Shown: one piece after another, positions 59,064 to 64,000 of the stretch
How positions within the stretch are numbered: the stretch's first letter is position 1
Layout: each line of letters opens with the position of its first letter
Origin: CAIWHR01 sp963786625
Lineage (GTDB): Bacteria; Pseudomonadota; Gammaproteobacteria; Burkholderiales; Casimicrobiaceae
Direction: 5' to 3'
Length of the DNA: 64,000 nucleotides
NCBI GenBank assembly: GCA_963786625.1
Contig: CAWAZS010000004.1
Coordinates: 248,001-312,000 of the forward strand
Translations under genes and position numbers: made by a program
The notes under the pieces: generated by a model
Seen by the model: the letters and a program-made list of their open reading frames with translations, nothing else
The model's database searches: none
What the model was told of the DNA's origin: nothing

Positions 59064-59252
59064 CGGCGTGAGCCGGGGAGCAGGCGGCGCGGAGCCGGGG
59101 AGCAGGGGCCCCGCGCAGCGGGGATGCGACCCGGGCGAGTCGACGCGAGGCGACGCGCAACGATTCGCGTCGCGCGCGAGCGCGGTGCGAGGAGGCTCGG
59201 AGGCCGAGCCGGGGCCCCTGGCGACCCTTGGTGGTGCCCGGGAAAGGCGCGT
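59064..59252. repeat. Gap with a short direct repeat after the RND gene
   Basis: The unit GAGCCGGGGAGCAGG occurs twice, at 59070-59084 and 59092-59106, separated by seven bases. The stretch is GC-rich and shows no coding signal. A GGGGCCCC palindrome follows near 59105. Confidence 0.4.
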
Positions 59253-59282
59253 TTGACGTGCGATAATGGGCCAAGCCATAAT
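59253..59282 (+). promoter_or_regulatory. Promoter TTGACG-18-CATAAT for the pcm-rhodanese-tolC unit
   Basis: TTGACG at 59253-59258 and CATAAT at 59277-59282 are separated by 18 bases, a near-consensus sigma-70 promoter. It lies 131 bases upstream of the pcm-like start and immediately before a palindrome that would overlap the transcription start. Confidence 0.65.
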
Positions 59283-59301
59283 AAATGACCGCGAGTCATT
59301 T
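59283..59301. promoter_or_regulatory. Operator-like palindrome overlapping the promoter
   Basis: AAATGACcgcgaGTCATTT has perfect seven-base arms and a five-base spacer. It directly follows the -10 box, where a bound repressor would block RNA polymerase. The TGAC-n5-GTCA shape fits dimeric TetR- or MarR-type repressors; no such gene is adjacent. Confidence 0.6.
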
Positions 59302-59412
59302 AGGTTCCGCTTCGCACTGACGCATCGCCGTCCATGTTCGGAAACCAAGCCGCCGGCTGTGCGGCTCGCAACCCCGACCTGCAGCGCACCCCGCCCCATC
59401 CTGACCACCGCC

Positions 59413-60063
59413 ATGGATATCGAGCAAGCACGGTTCAACATGGTCGAGCAGCAGATCCGGACCTGGGAGGTGCTCGATCAGGACGTGCTCGACCTGCTGT
59501 TCGCAGTCCGGCGCGAGGATTTCGTTCCCGCTCCCTACCGGCTGCTGGCGTTCGCGGATCTGGAAATCCCGTTGGGTGGCGGAGAGAAGATGTGGGCGCC
59601 CAAGCTGGAGGCGCGCGTCCTCCAGGAGCTGAAGCTGACGCCGGACGAGGGCGTATTGGAGATCGGCACCGGCAGCGGGTACTTCACGGCGCTTCTGGCA
59701 AGCCGGGGTGCGCACGTGGTCAGCGTGGAGATCGATCCGGGGCTTTCGGTCGAAGCTGGCGCGAAGCTCGCGCGCGCCGGCATCCGCTCCGTCGAGCTCG
59801 AGGTCGGCGATGGCGCGCGCGGCTGGGGCACCGCAACCTACGATGCGATCGTGCTCACCGGCTCCACTCCGGTGCTGCCCGACGCGTTCGTCAAGCAGCT
59901 CAATCCCGGAGGGCGCGTGTTCGCGGTTGTGGGTGAACGGCCGGTCATGCGGGCGCAGCTCGTCCGATGGGTCGCGCCCGGGGCGCTTGCGACCCGGACA
60001 CTCTTCGAGACGGTGCTCGACCCATTGAAGAACGCCGCGACGCCGGCGCGTTTCGAGTTTTGA
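59413..60063 (+). CDS. Protein-L-isoaspartate O-methyltransferase-like protein
   Basis: The protein has 216 residues from the ATG at 59413. The S-adenosylmethionine loop is VLEIGTGSGYFTALLASRGA. MDIEQARFNMVEQQIRTWEV at the start and VFAVVGERPVMRAQLVRW near the end match the Pcm family. The canonical enzyme repairs isoaspartate. The stop TGA overlaps the rhodanese start, and a tolC-like gene follows. This trio is common in betaproteobacteria. A longer start at 59266 would lie before the promoter palindrome and is not supported. Confidence 0.88.
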   Translation: MDIEQARFNMVEQQIRTWEVLDQDVLDLLFAVRREDFVPAPYRLLAFADLEIPLGGGEKMWAPKLEARVLQELKLTPDEGVLEIGTGSGYFTALLASRGAHVVSVEIDPGLSVEAGAKLARAGIRSVELEVGDGARGWGTATYDAIVLTGSTPVLPDAFVKQLNPGGRVFAVVGERPVMRAQLVRWVAPGALATRTLFETVLDPLKNAATPARFEF

Positions 60064-60386
60064 TTCCGCAGCTCGCCCCCGCCGAACTTGCGCGCTGGCG
60101 CGGCGACGCGGCGCGCGAGGCGCCGTTGCTGATCGACGTGCGGGAGCCTTGGGAATTCGAGTACTGCCGGATCGATGGGGCGGTGTCGGTTCCGCTGAGC
60201 GAATTCCTGCGCCGGAAGGGCGAACTGCCCCGCGATCGCCCGCTGGTCATGGTTTGCCACCATGGCCGGCGCAGCGAGCATGCTGCGATGATCCTCGCCG
60301 GCGCGGGGTTTCCGCGCGTGTACAACCTGCAGGGAGGCGTCGAGGCCTGGGCTCTCGACGTCGAACCGGCGATGAAACGCTACTGA
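60060..60386 (+). CDS. Rhodanese-like sulfurtransferase
   Basis: The 108-residue protein starts at a TTG that overlaps the methyltransferase stop (TTGA). The single rhodanese domain shows APLLIDVREPWEFEYCRIDG at the N-terminus. The active-site loop MVCHHGRRSEHAAMIL has catalytic cysteine in CHHGRRS, and YNLQGGVEAWA is at the C-terminus. It is likely cytosolic and transfers sulfane sulfur. Its role beside the TolC gene is unclear. An upstream start near 59967 in the same frame would overlap the methyltransferase gene and is less likely. Confidence 0.87.
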   Translation: MIPQLAPAELARWRGDAAREAPLLIDVREPWEFEYCRIDGAVSVPLSEFLRRKGELPRDRPLVMVCHHGRRSEHAAMILAGAGFPRVYNLQGGVEAWALDVEPAMKRY

Positions 60387-60458
60387 TGCTTCGGAGGCGG
60401 AAAGCGCGCCCGCTGCCATGACCGCGCGCTCGCCGCGCACGAGAACGGAATGCCGACC

Positions 60459-61754
60459 ATGAAACAACGCTTGCTCGTACTCGCCGTTTCGGTGGGGTTG
60501 GGCGTCGCTCTGCCCGCGGGATCTGCCGCCGGCGAGGACCTGATGCAGATCTACCGCGAAGCGCAGCGCAACGACCCCGCGATCGCCGCCGCCAAGGCCC
60601 AGTGGGAAGCAACGCAGGAAAAGCTGCCGCAGGCGCGGGCAGGCCTCCTGCCGAGCGCTTCGCTGGCGGCCAACGCGAACTACAACAATTACGACGCGAC
60701 GATCAAGAGCGACCCCCGCGTCGACATCAATCGGAATTTCGGCTTTGCGAGCGCGACGGTGTCGGCGTCGCAGCCGCTGTACCGGTCGCAGAACCTCGTC
60801 GCCTACGACCAGGCGAAGGTGTCCGTCGCCCAGGCGGACTACGCGCTCAGCGTCGCGGAGCAGGATCTCATCATCCGTGTCGCCGTCGCGTATTTCGACA
60901 TACTCCTCGCCCAGTTCAACATCGAGTTGAACGAGAGCCAGAAGGCCGCCGTCTCCGAGCAGCTGGCGCAGGCAAAGCGCAACTTCGAGGTTGGCGTGGC
61001 GACGATCACCGACACCAACGAGGCCCAGGCGAAGTACGACGCGATCGTCGCGCAGGAGATCGCGACGCGCAACGAGTACGACAACCGGGTCACGGCGCTG
61101 CGCGCGATCATTGGCCGCTACCCGAGGGATCTGAAGAAGCTCGGCCGCGGCTTCGAGACGCAGCTGCCCCAGCCGAATGCCCTCGACTTCTGGGTCGACA
61201 AGGCGATGAAGGAGAACCTCAACGTGCGGATCGCGCAGTCCAATTACGACATCGCGGTCCTCGAGGTCGACCGATCGAAGGCCGCCAACTATCCGACGGT
61301 CGATCTCGTGGCGAGCTACAACGGACAGGGCTCGAACGGATCCGTGTCGGCCACCTACAACAGCTATTCGAGCTTCGGCCAGATCGGCGTGCAGCTCGCC
61401 GTTCCGATCTACACGGGCGGCTTCAACAGCTCCAAGATCCGCGAGGCCATTGCGCTGCAGGACCGCTCGCGGCAGGATCTGGAAGGGGCACGGCGCGCCG
61501 CACTGTTCCAGGCGCAGACCGGATTCACGGGCGTCAACAGCGCGGTGGCCTCGGTCAAGGCCTTCGAGCAGGCGGTCGTCTCGGCCGAGGTCGCACTGCA
61601 GTCGAACAAGCTCGGCCAGGAAGTCGGCGTGCGGACGAACCTCGACGTGCTGAACGTCCAGCAGAACGTCTTCTCGACGCGGCGCGATCTCGCCGATGCC
61701 CATTTCAAGTATCTGATCGCCGTGCTGCGCCTGAAGGCCTCGATCGGCACCTGA
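60459..61754 (+). CDS. tolC: TolC-family outer membrane efflux protein
   Basis: The protein has 431 residues from the ATG at 60459; an in-frame ATG at 60450 has no spacing to its ribosome site. A signal peptide (MKQRLLVLAVSVGLGVALPA) is followed by the two TolC-type repeats: EDLMQIYREAQRNDPAIAAA, and later ANYPTVDLVASYNGQGSN and SSKIREAIALQDRSRQDLEG. The channel forms a trimer across the outer membrane and periplasm. It probably serves the RND pump upstream and type I exporters. It ends 33 bases before the convergent waaA stop. Confidence 0.93.
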   Translation: MKQRLLVLAVSVGLGVALPAGSAAGEDLMQIYREAQRNDPAIAAAKAQWEATQEKLPQARAGLLPSASLAANANYNNYDATIKSDPRVDINRNFGFASATVSASQPLYRSQNLVAYDQAKVSVAQADYALSVAEQDLIIRVAVAYFDILLAQFNIELNESQKAAVSEQLAQAKRNFEVGVATITDTNEAQAKYDAIVAQEIATRNEYDNRVTALRAIIGRYPRDLKKLGRGFETQLPQPNALDFWVDKAMKENLNVRIAQSNYDIAVLEVDRSKAANYPTVDLVASYNGQGSNGSVSATYNSYSSFGQIGVQLAVPIYTGGFNSSKIREAIALQDRSRQDLEGARRAALFQAQTGFTGVNSAVASVKAFEQAVVSAEVALQSNKLGQEVGVRTNLDVLNVQQNVFSTRRDLADAHFKYLIAVLRLKASIGT

Positions 61755-61787
61755 GCGAGCAGGACATCGAGGAGTTCAACCGCCAGC

Positions 61788-63099
61788 TCAACGGCTGAGG
61801 TTGCCGCGTCCCGACGCGGGTGCGTTCCGCACTGCCGCGGCAAGCCGCGGCTCGAGCCATGTCCACAGCCGATCCGCGCTGCCGCGGTGCGCGGCGTGGA
61901 AGGCGAGCGCGGCCTCGCACATCGCCCCACGTCGCTTCGCGTCGCCGAGCAGCGCGGCAACCTCGGCGACGAGCGCCGGCGCGTCGGCGACCTGCAACTG
62001 CCGCGCCCGCGGCCAGCGCCTTCTCCGCGGCTTCGGCGAAGTTGAACATGTGCGGCCCGACGATCGTCGGCCGGCCGGCCGCGATCGGCTCGATCAGATT
62101 CTGCCCGCCCAGCGGAAGCAGGCTCCCGCCGATGAAAACCACGTCGGCCGCTGCGTAATATCCCGCCAGTTCGCCCATCGAATCGCCCAGCACGACGTTC
62201 GTGTCGGTCGGAACGGCAGCGTTGTCGCTGCGGCGGACGAACGGGACGCCGCGCTGGCGCAGGAGATCGGCGACAGCGGCGAAGCGCTGCGGATGCCGGG
62301 GCACGATGACGGTCAACGTGCCAGGCGGCAGCGGCTGCGCGGCAAGGGCGTCGAGTATCAGCGCCTCCTCGCCGTCGCGGGTCGAGCCGGCGACCCAGAC
62401 CGGTCGCGTCTCGCCGAAGCGCACACGGAACTCGCTGCCGAGCGCGCGCGCCTCGTTCCCGATGCGGATATCGAACTTGAGGTTACCGGTGACCGCAGGC
62501 GCGGTCGCGCCGAGCGCCGCGAGCCGCGCCGCGTCGGCCTCGGCCTGCGCCGCGACGCCGGCCAGCGAGGCGAGCATCGGGCGCGTGAGCGAAGCAACGC
62601 GCGCGTAGCCGGCAGCCGATCGCGCGGACATGCGCGCATTGACGAGGAAGACCGGCACGCCGGCGCCGCGGGCGAGCGCGAGGAGGTTCGGCCACAGCTC
62701 GGTCTCCATGACGAGGCCGGCGCGCGGCCGGAAATGCGCAAGGAACGAGCGGATCGCGAACGGCACGTCGTACGGCAGCCAGGCCTGAACGACGCGGTCC
62801 CCGAACAGCTCGCGCCCCGCGGCGCGTCCGGTCGCCGTCATGTGCGTCACCAGAACGGTTGCCTCCGGGTACGCGCGTTTCAGGCGATCGACCAGCGGTG
62901 CCGCGGCCCGCGTTTCGCCGAGCGATACCGCGTGCACCCAGAGCACCGGCCCGCGCAACGCGCCTGCGTGGCTGCGGTAGCGGCCGTAGCGCTCGCCGAT
63001 GAGCTCGCGATAGCCCGGCTCCCTGCGCGCGCGCCACCAAAGCCGCATCGGGAGGAACGGCAGCGCGACGTACCAGAGCAGGGTATAGAGCGTCAGCAT
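61788..63099 (-). CDS. waaA: 3-deoxy-D-manno-octulosonic acid transferase (one frame break)
   Basis: From the ATG at 63099 the protein reads MLTLYTLLWYVALPFLPMRL, then WVHAVSLGETRAAAPLVDRL, the acceptor-side glycine-rich helix VMETELWPNLLALARGAGVP, and the donor-side GGQNLIEPIAAGRPTIVGPH. Near 61995-62005 the frame shifts, and the other frame continues VADAPALVAEVAALLGDAKR to the stop at 61788. The total is one base over a multiple of three, giving about 436 residues after correction. The enzyme attaches Kdo to lipid A. The start overlaps the waaC stop by seven bases. Confidence 0.92.
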
Positions 63100-64000
63100 C
63101 GCGGCGCGCCGCGCATCAACGCGCTCGCCGCGGCGGTGACCGCGTCGGGCGCGGGTACTCGCCCGACGCCGCCCAGGTCGCGGGCGAGCCGGCTCGCGCG
63201 TTCGACGCCGGCGAGGCGCGCATCGGTTGCGACGAAGAGCGACACGGTCGGCGTACCGAGCGCGGCGGCGAGGTGCACGAGACCCGTATCGACGCCGACG
63301 ACGAGCTCGGCGCCGGAGATGAGCCCTGCGAGCTCGCCCAGCGTCTGCCGCGGCGGGACGCGCGCCGCCGGCTCTCCGGCGGCAAGGCGCTCGCTGCGCA
63401 CGCGTTCCTCGTCGCTGCCCCACGGCAACAGAATGGCGAAGTCCGCGCGCGCGAACCTGGCGATCAGCTCGCGCCAGCTCGCTTCCGGCCACAGCTTGTC
63501 GGCACGGCTCGTCGCGTGGACGAAGATCAGGTAAGGCCGCTCCGGCATCACCTTGCCGGGCGCGGGCACCGGCGCAACGAGGCCGAAACGCGGAGGACCT
63601 TCCGCGCGGTAGCCCAGGGCCGAAGCGGCGAGCTGACGGCAACGGTCGATGAAATGCTGATCCGGGTCGATCGCGTGGTGCACGTCGTGCAGCAGTGTTG
63701 CGATGGGCTCGCGGATGCTGGCGCGGTCCGGCCCGTGCCGCGGCCCTCGCGCGGTTCTTGCGATGACCGCGCCCTTGAACTGCTCCTGCAGATCGAGGAT
63801 CGCCGCATACTCATCGCGCCGGATGTCGCGTCGGAACGCCGCGATCTCGCGCCAGGTCGACGCGACGTGGAGCCGCCGGCGCCAGCGCCGCAGTGCCACG
63901 GGGACGATGCGGCGCACGCCGGGGTGGAGCGCGACGAGGGGCACGAAGGCCTCCTCGGCCACCCAGTCGACGGCGAGCGCGGGGCGGTGCTCGCGGACGT
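63093..64000 (-). CDS. waaC: Lipopolysaccharide heptosyltransferase I (5' end outside window)
   Basis: About 302 C-terminal residues are present, and the open frame continues past the right edge of the window. It shows YLIFVHATSRADKLWPEASW (the GT9 acceptor side) and the donor motif VGVDTGLVHLAAALGTPTVS. The enzyme adds the first heptose to Kdo in the LPS inner core. The stop overlaps waaA by seven bases, so the two core genes are coupled. A GTG at 63962 could serve as a start but would remove family sequence, so the true start must lie outside. Confidence 0.93.
   Translation of the reverse strand, partial: VREHRPALAVDWVAEEAFVPLVALHPGVRRIVPVALRRWRRRLHVASTWREIAAFRRDIRRDEYAAILDLQEQFKGAVIARTARGPRHGPDRASIREPIATLLHDVHHAIDPDQHFIDRCRQLAASALGYRAEGPPRFGLVAPVPAPGKVMPERPYLIFVHATSRADKLWPEASWRELIARFARADFAILLPWGSDEERVRSERLAAGEPAARVPPRQTLGELAGLISGAELVVGVDTGLVHLAAALGTPTVSLFVATDARLAGVERASRLARDLGGVGRVPAPDAVTAAASALMRGAPRC

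Noticed and set aside
55863..59441. Very long antisense open frame opposite the RND pump gene (about 1190 codons), and similar long frames opposite aceE and mgtE
   Set aside because: These are shadows created by the high GC content at third codon positions. They are rich in Arg, have no domain pattern, and the opposite strand encodes clear families.

Overview
The window is GC-rich, gene-dense chromosomal DNA of a betaproteobacterium, most likely of the order Burkholderiales or a close relative. This rests on pepP-ubiH-dusB-fis-purH, the nadD-rsfS-rlmH-maf-rng cluster, a pyruvate dehydrogenase operon whose E3 carries its own lipoyl domain, a Bug/TctC tripartite transporter, a BPSS1780-type membrane protein and intergenic repeats resembling those of Burkholderiales. 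I saw no rRNA, tRNA, CRISPR array, prophage or intact insertion sequence. The window opens inside a ThDP-dependent enzyme gene and closes inside waaC.

Positions 1-9472 hold a catabolic island. A leftward operon encodes a TctC-TctB-TctA uptake system, a type I dehydroquinate dehydratase-like enzyme, a CoA-acylating aldehyde dehydrogenase resembling SauS, a citryl-CoA lyase-like protein and an acetolactate-synthase-like ThDP enzyme. A divergent IclR-family regulator lies across about 800 bases that contain a perfect 12-bp inverted repeat. The chemistry implied is 2-oxo acid to aldehyde to acyl-CoA, plus a citrate-synthase-fold step. The substrate is unknown, and this is the best candidate here for an undescribed pathway.

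Positions 9664-22081 hold gabD, an RNB-domain exoribonuclease, a TonB-like protein, mtgA, an intergenic repeat cluster, mgtE, an ECF sigma/anti-sigma pair, a D-threonine-aldolase-like PLP enzyme, a cupin, two VOC proteins and an esterase. Positions 22158-25983 are the conserved leftward cluster rng, maf, rlmH, rsfS, nadD. A DUF924 gene and a divergent MFS gene follow. A 79-bp inverted-repeat element then sits exactly in the proA stop codon.

Positions 29455-38813 hold a small exported protein and the leftward aceE-aceF-lpdA-rpiA set, then an MFS gene overlapping the 5-formyltetrahydrofolate cyclo-ligase gene. Positions 38913-48366 run rightward: pepP, a UbiH-like hydroxylase, dusB-fis, purH, pagP, purD, hemF, a Nudix ADP-ribose hydrolase and an acylphosphatase. 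Positions 48384-54397 run leftward: a BPSS1780-like membrane protein and a complete livKHMGF branched-chain amino acid ABC transporter. Positions 54734-61754 carry an RND adaptor and pump, then a promoter with an operator-like palindrome ahead of a pcm-like methyltransferase, a rhodanese and a TolC-family outer membrane channel. The window ends with waaA and waaC for the LPS inner core, read leftward.

Seven or eight otherwise intact genes (the ThDP enzyme gene, tctA, tctB, the DUF924 gene, aceF, livK, waaA) each need one small reading-frame shift. Nearly all look like one extra base. That points to residual sequence error in the assembly more than to gene decay, and each is noted at its gene.
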